Origin: Chloroflexota bacterium
GTDB taxonomy: Bacteria > Chloroflexota > Dehalococcoidia > GIF9 > AB-539-J10
Direction: 5' to 3'
Length of the DNA stretch: 9,255 nt
NCBI GenBank assembly: GCA_015222255.1
Contig: JADFUX010000005.1
Coordinates: 1-9,255 of the forward strand
In this document: piece by piece, positions 1-7,941 of the stretch
Layout of the letters: each line of letters begins with the position of its first letter
How positions within the stretch are numbered: position 1 is the first letter of the stretch
The notes under the pieces: model-generated
Seen by the model: only the letters and a program-made list of their open reading frames with translations
The model's database searches: none
Told to the model about the DNA's origin: nothing
Made by a program: the position numbers and the translations under genes

Positions 1-2
1 AT

Positions 3-1043
3 CTAGAAATGCCTCACAAGGCAAACCTATCATTCGGCACTACGGGCGTTGTGAAGGAAATCACGGTGGACGAAGGAGAAAAGGTAAGCGAAGGTCAAAT
101 ACTGGCCAAACTCGATGCTCCCGCCTTTGAAGCCAATCTGAGAATGAGCCAAGCCGAATATGAAATGGCTGAGCTTGCGCTTATGCACACAATCTTTCCT
201 CATTATAGCTATCGTTATTCTAGCGACCAACCGGGGGTATGGCTTGCTCTTGAGGAAGCTCAAGATAACCTTGAAGAGGCGCAAAGGCTTCTGAGTGAAG
301 GGAAAAACGAGGAAGCGCAAGCCTTGCTGGATATGGTCAAGGAAAATTTGGACAAGGCGGAAGAGAAATCACAAGCCAGAGTATGGGCATTGCCTCTCTC
401 AGTTAAACTGGCAGAGCTACAGCTAGATCAAGCCAGAGCAGGCCTGGATATGGCCGAGGCGGATTTGGCCAAGGCGACCATAACAGCCCTTTTTGACGGT
501 GTTGTAGCTGACATTATGATAAATGAGGGGCAACAACTTTCAAGCATGACGTATGCTAACCCCGCCATAATCTTGATTGACCCCACCGAGATAGAAATGA
601 ATGGCGTTATTGATGAAATGGATGTGTCCAAGGTGAAGCTGGGTCAGGAGGCAGATATCATTTTGGATGCCTTGCCTGACAAGGAACTGAATGGCAAAGT
701 GGCTTTCGTTTCCAATGCGGGCACAGTCGAGGCGGGGGTGGTATTCTATAAGACTACCATAACTCTAGAAAATCCCGATAGGGAGCTTAGAGATGGCATG
801 AGTGCCACTGCCGAGATTATTATTGACCGCACAGACAACGTTCTGCTGATTCCAAATCGAGCTATTCGGGGAAGCTGGGAAAATCCTTGGGTAGAAGTTG
901 TCACAGATAGCGAAATTGAGCACAGAGAAGTCAGTTTGGGCATGAGTGACGGAATAAACACTGAGGTTTTGTCCGGATTGGAGGAAGGAGAAAAGATAGT
1001 GCTGCCGCCTGTCTCCCAGTTCCCTTTCATGTCTTGGGGCTAA
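3..1043 (+). CDS. HlyD/MacA-type efflux periplasmic adaptor subunit, 5'-partial
   Basis: This is the membrane-fusion (adaptor) subunit of an ABC exporter, linking the inner-membrane permease to the exterior or to an outer partner. The frame is open to the left edge (codons CTA GAA precede the first visible ATG at 9). That ATG lies just before the lipoyl half-motif, so it is probably internal, and the signal or anchor segment lies outside the window. Counting from that ATG, the order is: first lipoyl half at about 8-36 (GVVKEITVDEGEKVSEGQ); a long Glu/Ala/Leu-rich alpha-helical coiled-coil hairpin at about 40-155; second lipoyl half (FDGVVADIMINEGQQL); beta-barrel at about 185-270; and a membrane-proximal domain with IPNRAI and SGLEEGEKIV near the C-terminus. 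It ends TAA followed by TAG, 3 nt before the ATPase gene. The family call is secure; the substrate is unknown. No outer-membrane partner is present here. Confidence 0.9.
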   Translation, partial: LEMPHKANLSFGTTGVVKEITVDEGEKVSEGQILAKLDAPAFEANLRMSQAEYEMAELALMHTIFPHYSYRYSSDQPGVWLALEEAQDNLEEAQRLLSEGKNEEAQALLDMVKENLDKAEEKSQARVWALPLSVKLAELQLDQARAGLDMAEADLAKATITALFDGVVADIMINEGQQLSSMTYANPAIILIDPTEIEMNGVIDEMDVSKVKLGQEADIILDALPDKELNGKVAFVSNAGTVEAGVVFYKTTITLENPDRELRDGMSATAEIIIDRTDNVLLIPNRAIRGSWENPWVEVVTDSEIEHREVSLGMSDGINTEVLSGLEEGEKIVLPPVSQFPFMSWG

Positions 1044-1046
1044 TAG

Positions 1047-1709
1047 ATGATCGAGCTTGATAACATAACCAAGGTCTACAAAATGGGGCGGACGGAACTT
1101 GCCGCCCTCAGAGGAATAAGCTTGCGCGTTGAGCAAGGGGAAATGGTGTCTATCATAGGACCATCGGGCTCGGGCAAATCCACCCTGATGAACATCATTG
1201 GCTGCCTTGACAAACCGACTTTGGGCCAATACCGATTGGAGGGAATCGAAGTAAACATGCTCAATGACAATGAGTTAGCCCAGATAAGAAACAGAAAGAT
1301 AGGATTCATTTTCCAAAGTTTCAACCTTCTGCCCAGAACTACAGCTTTGGCCAATGTGGAATTACCACTTATCTATATTGGTGCTGGTAATCGGCGACAG
1401 CGAGCTTCACAAGCCTTAGAATCTGTTGGACTAGCCCACCGAGCCAAACATAGACCTAGCGAGCTAGCTGGCGGCGAGCAACAGAGAGTAGCTATAGCAC
1501 GAGCCTTGATAAACAATCCCTCTCTTATCTTGGCCGATGAGCCTACCGGCAATCTTGATACCCAGACCAGTAAGGAGATCATGCTCCTCTTCAAGCAGCT
1601 TAACCAGCAGGGGATAACCATTGTCTTGGTTACGCATGAAGCAGATATCGCAGCTTACACCCAACGCACTATCCGAATGCGTGATGGTCAAATCGAGGCA
1701 TCAGGATGA
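1047..1709 (+). CDS. MacB/LolD-type ABC transporter ATP-binding protein
   Basis: This 220-residue cytoplasmic ATPase powers the adjoining permease. Visible motifs are Walker [10 protein letters not shown] (38-46), Q-loop Gln90 ([11 protein letters not shown]), signature [15 protein letters not shown] (140-154), Walker B ILADEP (161-166), D-loop GNLD and the H-loop His197 (LVTHE). Length and motif spacing match the MacB-ATPase/LolD/FtsE group, in which the ATPase is separate from the permease. The signature reads LAGGE where LSGGQ is usual. The ATG follows the adaptor stop by 3 nt with only a weak GGGG stretch as ribosome-binding site, so translation is probably coupled. Its TGA overlaps the permease ATG (ATGA). 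Function as an ATPase is secure; the cargo cannot be read from sequence. Confidence 0.95.
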   Translation: MIELDNITKVYKMGRTELAALRGISLRVEQGEMVSIIGPSGSGKSTLMNIIGCLDKPTLGQYRLEGIEVNMLNDNELAQIRNRKIGFIFQSFNLLPRTTALANVELPLIYIGAGNRRQRASQALESVGLAHRAKHRPSELAGGEQQRVAIARALINNPSLILADEPTGNLDTQTSKEIMLLFKQLNQQGITIVLVTHEADIAAYTQRTIRMRDGQIEASG

Positions 1710-2959
1710 AACTGTGGGACTGCTTTATCACCGCCCTACGTGCTGTTTCTAGTAACAAGCTAAGGTCGGGCTTGACTATGCTGGGCATTCTAATTGGCGT
1801 AGCCGCGGTTATCTCCATGGTGTCTCTGACCAGGGCAGAGCAGACTATGATGACGGAATCCTTTGAATCGCTGGGAGCTAACCTCATATATGTCATGCCT
1901 GGGGCCTCCTCAACCATGTTTGGTATGGGTGGTCCTCTCGGCACTGCCCAAACACTTACCCTGGAAGACGCTGAGGCAATTTCTGATTCTCGCAACGCGC
2001 CATCCGTAGCCATGGTAGCACCGGTGATAGAAACCTCTGCCCAAGTAGTGGCTGGGGGGGAAAATCTAGGAGCTAGGATTGCCGGAGTAACACCAGAATA
2101 CCAATATGTGAACAATCTTGTCCTAGCCGAAGGCAGCTTCATCACCAAGCCAGATTACACCGGAAGGTCGAGGGTGGTTGTCTTGGGGAGTCAGCTAGCC
2201 CAAGAGTTATTTGGCCTAAGAAGTCCTGTCAATCAAACTGTGCGGCTCGACGGACGCCAATTCAAAGTCATTGGTGTATTGGAAAGCAAAGGCGGAGCCT
2301 TTGGGCTTGAGGACTTGATGGCGTATGCCCCCTTATCCACGGTGCAATCGACCTTAACTGTTCAGCGTACAAGTAGCACCGGGCATACCATTCAGGCCAT
2401 CAGCGTCCAAGCTAGAAGTGAAGAGACAATAGACTCCGCCAAAGCGGAAATCACCGACATCTTGAGGCAGCGCCATCACATTAGAGAAGGGGAGGACGAT
2501 GATTTCACCGTTATGAGCATGGACGCCATATCAGGCATTGCTGACCAAATGTATGGAATGATCGAGCTCGTCCTCGGGGCTATAGCAGGCATCTCCCTGC
2601 TTGTCGGGGGCATTGGCATCATGAACATCATGCTCGTTTCAGTAACTGAGCGCACCAGAGAGATTGGTCTCAGAAAAGCTGTTGGAGCCAAGCGTCGTGA
2701 CATCCTGACTCAGTTCCTCACCGAGTCCGCCACCCTTAGCCTTTGCGGAGGCGCTGTAGGAGTAGCTCTGGGATGGATCGTAGTAAAGCTTGCATCTGCC
2801 ATATCGGCAAATCTTGGCTTCCCTTTTCCCGCTATGATTCCGGGTGATGTTATTGCCCTGGCGCTAGGCGTATCTATCTTCGTCGGGCTTGCCTCAGGCC
2901 TTTATCCTGCAATCAGAGCGGCAAGGCTTAATCCTATTGAGGCCCTACGACACGAATAG
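1706..2959 (+). CDS. MacB/FtsX-family ABC transporter permease
   Basis: This 417-residue inner-membrane permease belongs to the type VII (MacB-like, mechanotransmission) ABC systems. It has one N-terminal membrane helix at about 20-42 ([20 protein letters not shown]) and a large extracytoplasmic MacB_PCD-type domain at about 43-280. Three helices follow, at about 286-312, 340-362 and 380-401. The conserved FtsX-domain loop [20 protein letters not shown] comes after the second helix, and the protein ends with the typical [16 protein letters not shown]. It starts within the ATPase stop (ATGA), so the two are translationally coupled. Together with the upstream adaptor this makes a complete inner-membrane export module. 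Such modules export macrolides, peptides, lipoproteins or siderophores in various bacteria; the substrate here is undetermined. The TAG stop lies one base from the converging folE stop. Confidence 0.95.
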   Translation: MKLWDCFITALRAVSSNKLRSGLTMLGILIGVAAVISMVSLTRAEQTMMTESFESLGANLIYVMPGASSTMFGMGGPLGTAQTLTLEDAEAISDSRNAPSVAMVAPVIETSAQVVAGGENLGARIAGVTPEYQYVNNLVLAEGSFITKPDYTGRSRVVVLGSQLAQELFGLRSPVNQTVRLDGRQFKVIGVLESKGGAFGLEDLMAYAPLSTVQSTLTVQRTSSTGHTIQAISVQARSEETIDSAKAEITDILRQRHHIREGEDDDFTVMSMDAISGIADQMYGMIELVLGAIAGISLLVGGIGIMNIMLVSVTERTREIGLRKAVGAKRRDILTQFLTESATLSLCGGAVGVALGWIVVKLASAISANLGFPFPAMIPGDVIALALGVSIFVGLASGLYPAIRAARLNPIEALRHE

Positions 2960-2960
2960 C

Positions 2961-3527
2961 TTAGACCCCTTGGATTAGAGATAGGAATTCAGACCGAGTA
3001 GCTACCTTGCTGCGAAAGGTGCCTCTTACAGCCGAGGTTATTACATTCGCTCCGGGCTTTTCAATTCCCCGCATAATCATACATAAATGTTCTGCTCGAA
3101 CGATCACGGCCACGCCATCCGGACTAAGAGCTTCAAAGATGACATCGGCAATTTGCTTTGTCATCCTCTCTTGAAGTTGGGGACGCCTCGCGAAGATCTC
3201 CACCACCCTGGCCAGCTTGCTTACTCCCACCACCTTACCACTTGCCCCGGGGATATAGCCTACGTGAGCTGTTCCATAGAAGGGAAGAAGATGGTGCTCA
3301 CACATGGAGTAAAAGGGAATGTCTTTCAAAATCACCATTTCTCGATGCCCTTCATCAAAACCCACTGCCAAGTCCTCTTTGGGGTCAGCATCTAGGCCGG
3401 AGAAAAGCTCAGCATACATCTCAGCCACGCGCTGCGGAGTATGCTCCAGGCACTCTCCGGAGAACCCTGCACCAATAGCATCAATAATAGAGGCCATTGC
3501 CGATTTGATTTTCACCTGATCGACCAT
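2961..3527 (-). CDS. folE: GTP cyclohydrolase I (type IA)
   Basis: It converts GTP to 7,8-dihydroneopterin triphosphate, the first step of folate and other pterin synthesis, and in some organisms of queuosine precursors. The 188-residue protein has the full catalytic set: MCEHHLLPFYGTAHVGYIP with Zn ligands Cys76 and His79 and the neighbouring His78; RPQLQERMTKQIADVI (115-130); and EHLCMIMRGIEKPG with the third Zn ligand Cys149. The length fits a compact bacterial enzyme lacking the long N-terminal extension of animal forms. The ATG immediately follows the TAG of the upstream flavoprotein gene (TAGATG) and is preceded by GAGGGGG at a good distance inside that gene's end, so the two are co-transcribed and probably coupled. 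Identification is secure. Confidence 0.97.
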   Translation of the reverse strand: MVDQVKIKSAMASIIDAIGAGFSGECLEHTPQRVAEMYAELFSGLDADPKEDLAVGFDEGHREMVILKDIPFYSMCEHHLLPFYGTAHVGYIPGASGKVVGVSKLARVVEIFARRPQLQERMTKQIADVIFEALSPDGVAVIVRAEHLCMIMRGIEKPGANVITSAVRGTFRSKVATRSEFLSLIQGV

Positions 3528-4094
3528 CTAAATCCCCCTCTTTATAAAGCTCACGCTCCCTTTGTCCGACGTAGCATAGAACTCCAACCCAAGGTAAAGG
3601 AGAGGTTTTACCTTCTCCAAGTCGAGAATCCGCTCTGAGGTGAAGACTTCCTCGAGGAAGTGTACAGCTACAATCTCGCCAACAACCCAGATGTGGTCCC
3701 CGTAAGCCCTACTATCCACGAGCTTGCATTCGTAAGCAGCGTAAGCATCCTTCAATATAGGTGCTTGGGTTACTGAGGGCTTCTCTTTCTCGATACCAAG
3801 CCTTTCAAATTTATCCATTTCTCGCCCTGCAGTGCCACCAATCTTAGCAGCAAGTGCGGCTTTCTCAAAAGGTATGAAGTTAATGCCAAAGTCCTTGCTC
3901 TCAGTAATAAGCTCGTAGGTGAATCTCTTGGGCGAAATAGAAACGCCATAGAGAGGCGGATTAAGGGAGATAGAGCTATGCCAGGCGGCAGTCATAGCGT
4001 CGTCTTTGCCACGACTGGCCGCAGTAACAATAGCTGCTACCTTAGGATAATGTTGGCCAAATGCTCCAATATGCTCTGTGATAGTCTTTAACAT
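3528..4094 (-). CDS. Flavin reductase / flavoredoxin-family FMN-binding protein
   Basis: A 188-residue protein of the flavin-reductase-like split-barrel family, whose members bind FMN and reduce flavins or act as electron carriers. Supporting blocks are an N-terminal AAIVTAASRGKDDAMTAAWH segment, then SLNPPLYGVSISPKRFTYELI, SKDFGINF, and a late VVGEIVAVHFLEEV strand. The start chosen is the ATG at 4094 because AGGAGG lies 6 nt upstream of it. A longer frame from a TTG at 4136 adds 14 residues (many Arg and Trp) with no family resemblance. folE starts directly after its TAG stop. What the flavin chemistry serves is not evident; pairing with folE hints at pterin or redox metabolism, but that is inference. 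The family call is firm; the specific activity is unknown. Confidence 0.88.
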   Translation of the reverse strand: MLKTITEHIGAFGQHYPKVAAIVTAASRGKDDAMTAAWHSSISLNPPLYGVSISPKRFTYELITESKDFGINFIPFEKAALAAKIGGTAGREMDKFERLGIEKEKPSVTQAPILKDAYAAYECKLVDSRAYGDHIWVVGEIVAVHFLEEVFTSERILDLEKVKPLLYLGLEFYATSDKGSVSFIKRGI

Positions 4095-4100
4095 TCGTGA

Positions 4101-4106
4101 CCTCCT
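4101..4106 (-). promoter_or_regulatory. Strong Shine-Dalgarno deciding the flavoprotein start
   Basis: On the minus strand the sequence reads AGGAGG, then six bases (TCACGA), then ATG. It is the clearest ribosome-binding site in the window and fixes the flavin-reductase start at 4094 rather than the upstream TTG. Confidence 0.75.
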
Positions 4107-4187
4107 AATCGTGAAACCTGTCCACCAGCGACCCAAGCCATCAAAGCTGATTGTTACACACGCGACATTTGCTAGAACCGACCAAGA

Positions 4188-4211
4188 CCCTTCGGGCTTG
4201 AGCCCTAAGGG
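4188..4211 (-). terminator. Hairpin at the end of thrC, possible weak terminator
   Basis: The 24-nt stretch folds as CCCTT, one mismatch, GGGC, a 4-nt loop, GCCC, one mismatch, AAGGG: nine Watson-Crick pairs around one internal C/T mismatch. The thrC stop codon (4207-4205) sits inside the stem. On the minus strand it is followed only by TCTTGG, so the U-tract is poor. It could be an inefficient terminator, a processing or stability hairpin, or attenuation between hom-thrC and the flavoprotein-folE pair. The structure is seen; its role is inferred. Confidence 0.45.
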
Positions 4212-5257
4212 GTGAGGCCAAGGACCTCCCCAATTGCAGCAGTGTCAGCAGGAAGTTCAAGCACAGGTTGGGCATATCTACCGGGCATGCCTGGATCCTT
4301 CAGCCCTGTTCCAGTGATGATGCAAACCACTCTCTTGTCGGAGAAGTCCTGCGTCCTGGCTAACTTAACAAGTCCCGCCAGGGAAGCTGCAGATGCCGGC
4401 TCACCAAAGATGCCTTCCCTACTTGCTGCCAGTCTGTAGGCACTCATAATCTCCTCATCAGTGACGGAATCGATGGTACCGCCCGATTCATCTCGGGCTG
4501 CCACTGCCCTGTGCCAGCTAGCGGGGTTGCCGATTCGGATGGCAGTGGCAATAGTCTTTGGTCGCTTAACAACTTCACCCCGCACTATAGGCGCTGCACC
4601 TGCCGCCTGGAAGCCCATCATCTTCGGGCTACAGCTCGCCTTCCCAATTCCACAATACTCAACAAATCCTTTCCAATAGGCAGTGATGTTGCCAGCGTTG
4701 CCCACAGGTATGAAGAGGTAATCAGGCGCATCACCCAGGTCATCCACGATTTCAAAAGCCGCTGTCTTTTGGCCTTCAATCCGGTTTGGGTTCAGAGAGT
4801 TAACCAGAGTAGTGGGGTATTGTTGAGCCAGAGTACGAACTATCTGCAACGCCTGGTCAAAATTGCCCTTTATGGCTATGATCTGGGCACCATGAACGAC
4901 AGCTTGAGCCAGCTTGCCCACAGCTATTTTCCCCTTAGGGACAATAACAATGGTCTTGAGTCCGAAGCGAGTCCCATAAGCAGCCGCTGAAGCGCTGGTA
5001 TTGCCTGTAGAGGCACAAATGATACTGGAGCTGTTGCTTTCCACCGCTTTAGCCACCGCTACCACCATGCCGCGATCTTTGAAGGAACCAGTGGGGTTGC
5101 AACCTTCAAGCTTAAAGTAAAGCTCACCACAGCCAAGCTCCTTCCCCAAAACTTGAGACCTTACCAAAGGGGTATCCCCCTCACCAAGTGTAATTATGGG
5201 CGTGGCTGAGCTGACCGGCAGAAGATCACGATACCTGTTTAAGACACCTTGCTTCAT
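4205..5257 (-). CDS. thrC: Threonine synthase (PLP-dependent, short form)
   Basis: It converts O-phospho-L-homoserine to L-threonine and phosphate in the cytoplasm, the last step of threonine synthesis. The 350-residue protein is a fold-type II PLP enzyme. Visible features are TPLV near the N-terminus (29-32), the PLP lysine Lys60 in GSFKDRGM, the substrate/PLP loop [13 protein letters not shown] (83-95), the phosphate-binding loop PVGNAGN (184-190) and the C-terminal [11 protein letters not shown]. Length and the early position of the lysine match the short class found in many bacteria and archaea, not the longer E. coli/yeast form. Its ATG overlaps the TGA of hom (ATGA), so the two pathway enzymes are translationally coupled. 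No homoserine kinase is present in the window. Threonine dehydratase is a related fold, but SFKDRG and the hom linkage favour ThrC. Confidence 0.95.
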   Translation of the reverse strand: MKQGVLNRYRDLLPVSSATPIITLGEGDTPLVRSQVLGKELGCGELYFKLEGCNPTGSFKDRGMVVAVAKAVESNSSSIICASTGNTSASAAAYGTRFGLKTIVIVPKGKIAVGKLAQAVVHGAQIIAIKGNFDQALQIVRTLAQQYPTTLVNSLNPNRIEGQKTAAFEIVDDLGDAPDYLFIPVGNAGNITAYWKGFVEYCGIGKASCSPKMMGFQAAGAAPIVRGEVVKRPKTIATAIRIGNPASWHRAVAARDESGGTIDSVTDEEIMSAYRLAASREGIFGEPASAASLAGLVKLARTQDFSDKRVVCIITGTGLKDPGMPGRYAQPVLELPADTAAIGEVLGLTP

Positions 5258-6546
5258 CCTTCAACCCTGACAAAGCTGCTCACTTCGTTCACCACTGCCA
5301 GTTGCTTTACTTCCCCAAGAGCCTTTTGCACTGCCTCTTCCCTGGCCGAGTGGGTCATGATAACAAGCTCAGCAGTGTGGGCCAGAGGGTCGCTCTCCTT
5401 TTGAATCACCGAAGAGATGCTGACGGAATTGTCGCCCAAAGCTTTGGAGATTTGAGCCAAAACACCGGGCCGGTCATTTACGCTCAACCTGAAATAGTAG
5501 CGCGTCTCTATGTCCGACATCGGCTTTATCTCCAGCTTCTGGTTTAGCTGGACGTCAAGGACATTGCTCAGTCCACGACAAATGTTTCTGGATATGGTCA
5601 ACACATCAGCTATGATAGCGCTAGACGCTCGTAGAGCCCCTGCCCCCTCCCCATAGAAGATTAGCCTGCCAGCTAAGTCCCCCTCCACCTGGATAGCGTT
5701 ATACACGCCATCCACTTTGGCCAACTGGGAGTTCTCCGGGAGAAAAACAGGGTGAACCCTCATCTCGACAGTATCAGCCTGCCGCTTAGCGATAGCCAAA
5801 AGCTTTATGGCATAGCCAAATTCCCGAGCATAACGGAAATCTTGAGCTGCAAGACCCGATATCCCCTGGCAGCTTATGCCTTGAGCATCAAATTCAGAGT
5901 GGAAAGCTAAGCTCGACAGGATGGCCAGCTTATAGGCAGCGTCTATCCCTTCTACGTCATTGGCTGGATCGGGTTCAGCATAGCCTAGTTCCTGAGCCTG
6001 TCCTAAAGCCGAGGGGAAATCCAATCCCTGCTGTGCCATTTGAGTCAAGATATAGTTAGTGGTGCCATTAAGGATGCCATGAATAGCCCAGATTTCATTG
6101 GATGCCAAATCTTGCTGGAAAGTGGCAATCAAAGGTATGCCGCTGCCCACGCTCGCCTCGTAGCGGAGGCCAACATTGTATTTCTGGGCTAGAGAGAGTA
6201 ACCCATACCCGTGCTTGGCCATTACCTCCTTGTTAGCAGTAACCACGTGCTTCCCATTGGTGATGGCTTGCTCTATGTATTCCGTGGCAGGATGCTCACC
6301 TCCTATGACCTCAATCACGATATCTATTTCAGGGTCAGTAAGGACTTCTGCAACGTTGCTTGTTAGCAGGTGAGACCCGAGATTCACCGCGCGCCCTTTG
6401 CTTACGTCACGCATCAGCACTCTCTTCAAAACGAGCGAAGCTCCCACATGCTTAGCTAACTTGTCTGCCTTGCTGATCAGAACCTCAACAACACCACTGC
6501 CCACAACACCCAAGCCCAGCAGACCGATGCCAATCTCACTTTTCAC
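5254..6546 (-). CDS. hom: Homoserine dehydrogenase with C-terminal ACT domain
   Basis: It reduces L-aspartate 4-semialdehyde to L-homoserine with NAD(P)H, the branch point to threonine and methionine. The 430-residue monofunctional enzyme has the dinucleotide-binding GLGVVG (11-16), [11 protein letters not shown] (103-113), the [14 protein letters not shown] block (157-170) and the catalytic segment [17 protein letters not shown] (191-207) with the conserved Asp and Lys. An ACT regulatory domain lies at about 350-427 ([21 protein letters not shown]), consistent with allosteric control, usually by threonine. The start is GTG at 6546, 4 nt after the isomerase stop. A GGAAAG about 11 nt upstream is a loose ribosome-binding site. 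The gap is too short for a leader peptide or riboswitch, so regulation must act at the operon promoter or on the enzyme. Confidence 0.97.
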   Translation of the reverse strand: MKSEIGIGLLGLGVVGSGVVEVLISKADKLAKHVGASLVLKRVLMRDVSKGRAVNLGSHLLTSNVAEVLTDPEIDIVIEVIGGEHPATEYIEQAITNGKHVVTANKEVMAKHGYGLLSLAQKYNVGLRYEASVGSGIPLIATFQQDLASNEIWAIHGILNGTTNYILTQMAQQGLDFPSALGQAQELGYAEPDPANDVEGIDAAYKLAILSSLAFHSEFDAQGISCQGISGLAAQDFRYAREFGYAIKLLAIAKRQADTVEMRVHPVFLPENSQLAKVDGVYNAIQVEGDLAGRLIFYGEGAGALRASSAIIADVLTISRNICRGLSNVLDVQLNQKLEIKPMSDIETRYYFRLSVNDRPGVLAQISKALGDNSVSISSVIQKESDPLAHTAELVIMTHSAREEAVQKALGEVKQLAVVNEVSSFVRVEG

Positions 6547-6550
6547 TGCA

Positions 6551-7771
6551 CTATCTTCTTTCCAGGACTATTTCTACAGCCCACAGTTTCTTACTCTCGT
6601 CGAGGTGATTCACGACCTTGCTATTCTCTTTACTGACCCTAAGCCACTCCTCGAAATCTTTGTCCGCCAGCCTTTTCTTGCTTCCCTCACTGAGTTCCTG
6701 CTCTCCCTTGTCCAAAATCTGGACTATCCAATAACCTCCTTTGGTTGTAACCTCTTCATCCTTAACCGGTTCACTCACCTCATTGACGTGAAGATCAAAG
6801 GCAACCTGGTCAAAAGCGGCAGTCATATTTCCCTTTTTCAGCCAGCCAAGCTCGCCACCGTCATCTTTGCTTTCATGCTGGGAATGTTCTCTGGCCAAAG
6901 CGGTGAAATTCCCGCTCGCTAACCTGACTCTAACCTCCTCAGCCTCCGCCTCGCTACCTAACAATATCGCTCTGGCTCTTATTCCTTTTTCCTCATCTTT
7001 GTCGGTCACCTCTATAAGCCAATAGCCAACGTTCTTGGTGGCTGACTCATCACCGATCTCGCATAGCTCGCTCGCTTCGGGACTAAAAACAGCGTCTCCA
7101 ATAAGGGAATTAGGCATTAGCTCCTGGGGCAGCCAACCCAAGTCACCTTCAACTTGAGGATTGGAGGAGAACTCCTCAGCCAAGACAGTGAAATTCCCAC
7201 CACCTTCGATTGCAGCCACTACATCATTAGCTACCTGTTCGCTCTCCACCAAAATCACCTGGATATGGGCTTGCTCCATTTCTTCCGGTAGCTGGGAAGC
7301 GAAATGTTCCTGGAGTTTTCCCGTCAACAAATCTGCCCGGACTATATCTCGATATGCTTTGCTATTTGGCAATTCATACTCCTCGATTTTCTCATTTATC
7401 TCCTGGCCGGTAACCAAGATTCCCAGCTTCTCAGCCTCTTGTCTCATTAATTCGGCATCCTCGATATACATCGCCACCCAATCCGTCTGGTAATACACGT
7501 AGGTCGGGTCTACGCCCTTAGTTTGAGCCTCAAGCATATCTACATAGTAACCCATATCGAACGAAACATCGTTTACCTCGATGGCAACCTCGCGAAAGGG
7601 TCTTACTTCGCTATCATAAAACCCATGAAGTACGTAGCCTACGACACAAACGAGGAAGGCGACAGCAATACTGATTACGATTCGTCGTGTTTTCCTCTCA
7701 CGCTGCCATCTGGAGAGTTGGCGCTTAGTGGGGGCATGCTTGAGTTTGACTGTCTTCTGCTTCTTGGCCAA
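6551..7771 (-). CDS. Membrane-anchored peptidyl-prolyl isomerase/foldase with two parvulin domains
   Basis: A 406-residue SurA/PrsA-like protein, probably assisting folding of exported proteins. A basic cytoplasmic tail (1-30) precedes one hydrophobic helix at about 31-49, giving an N-in, C-out anchor with no lipobox. An alpha-helical SurA_N-like region spans about 60-165. Two PpiC-type rotamase domains follow, at about 167-258 (NFTVLAEEFS, GDLGWL) and 263-356 (NFTALAREHS, GGELGWLKKG), and then a charged helical tail. The start is the TTG at 7771: an in-frame TGA lies two codons upstream and the next Met is residue 73, past the anchor. No clear Shine-Dalgarno precedes it. Domain 2 has RARAILL where parvulins usually carry RARHILL. 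Both domains have GYW where GYH is usual, so catalytic activity is uncertain. It is the first gene of the hom-thrC run; the functional link is unclear. Confidence 0.88.
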   Translation of the reverse strand: MAKKQKTVKLKHAPTKRQLSRWQRERKTRRIVISIAVAFLVCVVGYVLHGFYDSEVRPFREVAIEVNDVSFDMGYYVDMLEAQTKGVDPTYVYYQTDWVAMYIEDAELMRQEAEKLGILVTGQEINEKIEEYELPNSKAYRDIVRADLLTGKLQEHFASQLPEEMEQAHIQVILVESEQVANDVVAAIEGGGNFTVLAEEFSSNPQVEGDLGWLPQELMPNSLIGDAVFSPEASELCEIGDESATKNVGYWLIEVTDKDEEKGIRARAILLGSEAEAEEVRVRLASGNFTALAREHSQHESKDDGGELGWLKKGNMTAAFDQVAFDLHVNEVSEPVKDEEVTTKGGYWIVQILDKGEQELSEGSKKRLADKDFEEWLRVSKENSKVVNHLDESKKLWAVEIVLERR

Positions 7772-7812
7772 TCGTCACAAACTAGAAATCTGCTATTTTT
7801 CTCCAGCGAGTT

Positions 7813-7840
7813 CTTATGATAACATATGGAGGAAGGTTAA
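7813..7840 (-). promoter_or_regulatory. Weak candidate promoter for the isomerase-hom-thrC operon
   Basis: Minus strand: TTAACC (7840-7835) and CATAAG (7818-7813), separated by 16 nt, each matching the sigma-70 hexamers at 4 of 6 positions. The 75-nt gap between the isomerase and the tRNA is the only intergenic place upstream of this operon, so a promoter is expected here. The exact hexamers are a guess. Confidence 0.25.
7815..7820 (+). promoter_or_regulatory. Candidate -10 element of the tRNA-Pro gene
   Basis: TATGAT matches TATAAT at five of six positions and would place a transcript start about 20 nt before the tRNA 5' end. No good -35 hexamer is visible 16-18 nt upstream. It overlaps the candidate minus-strand promoter, so the two divergent units may share or compete for this site. 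Confidence 0.35.
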
Positions 7841-7846
7841 GCGAGA

Positions 7847-7923
7847 CGGGGTGTAGCGCAGCCTGGTAGCGCACCTGAATGGGGTTCAGGTGGTCGGAGG
7901 TTCAAATCCTCCCACCCCGACCA
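7847..7923 (+). tRNA. tRNA-Pro (anticodon GGG), CCA encoded
   Basis: A full 77-nt cloverleaf can be drawn. The acceptor stem is CGGGGTG/CACCCCG with C1-G72, typical of bacterial proline tRNAs. The D stem is GCGC/GCGC with an AGCCTGGTA loop, and the anticodon stem is CCTGA/TCAGG with loop ATGGGGT. The anticodon GGG is at 7881-7883, followed by G37. The variable loop is 5 nt, and the T arm is GGAGG-TTCAAAT-CCTCC. Discriminator A and the CCA tail (7921-7923) are encoded. All stems pair perfectly, so the gene looks functional. It reads CCC and CCU codons. No terminator is visible downstream. Confidence 0.97.
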
Positions 7924-7941
7924 AATCCCAGCTACAAAGAG

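Noticed and set aside
765..1229. A minus-strand frame spanning the adaptor-ATPase junction
   Set aside because: It is antisense to two clearly real genes, including Walker A, and has no family resemblance.
4094..4136. Longer flavoprotein starting at a TTG at 4136
   Set aside because: The extra 14 residues do not resemble the family, and a strong AGGAGG sits 6 nt before the ATG at 4094.
4511..4990. A 159-codon plus-strand open frame
   Set aside because: It lies wholly antisense to thrC, whose catalytic motifs are intact, and has no recognisable domain.
6546..6551. Threonine attenuator or riboswitch before hom
   Set aside because: Only 4 nt separate the isomerase stop from the hom start, leaving no room for a leader.
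6398..6922. A 174-codon plus-strand open frame
   Set aside because: It is antisense to hom and the isomerase, both well supported by motifs. It has low-complexity composition and no recognisable domain.
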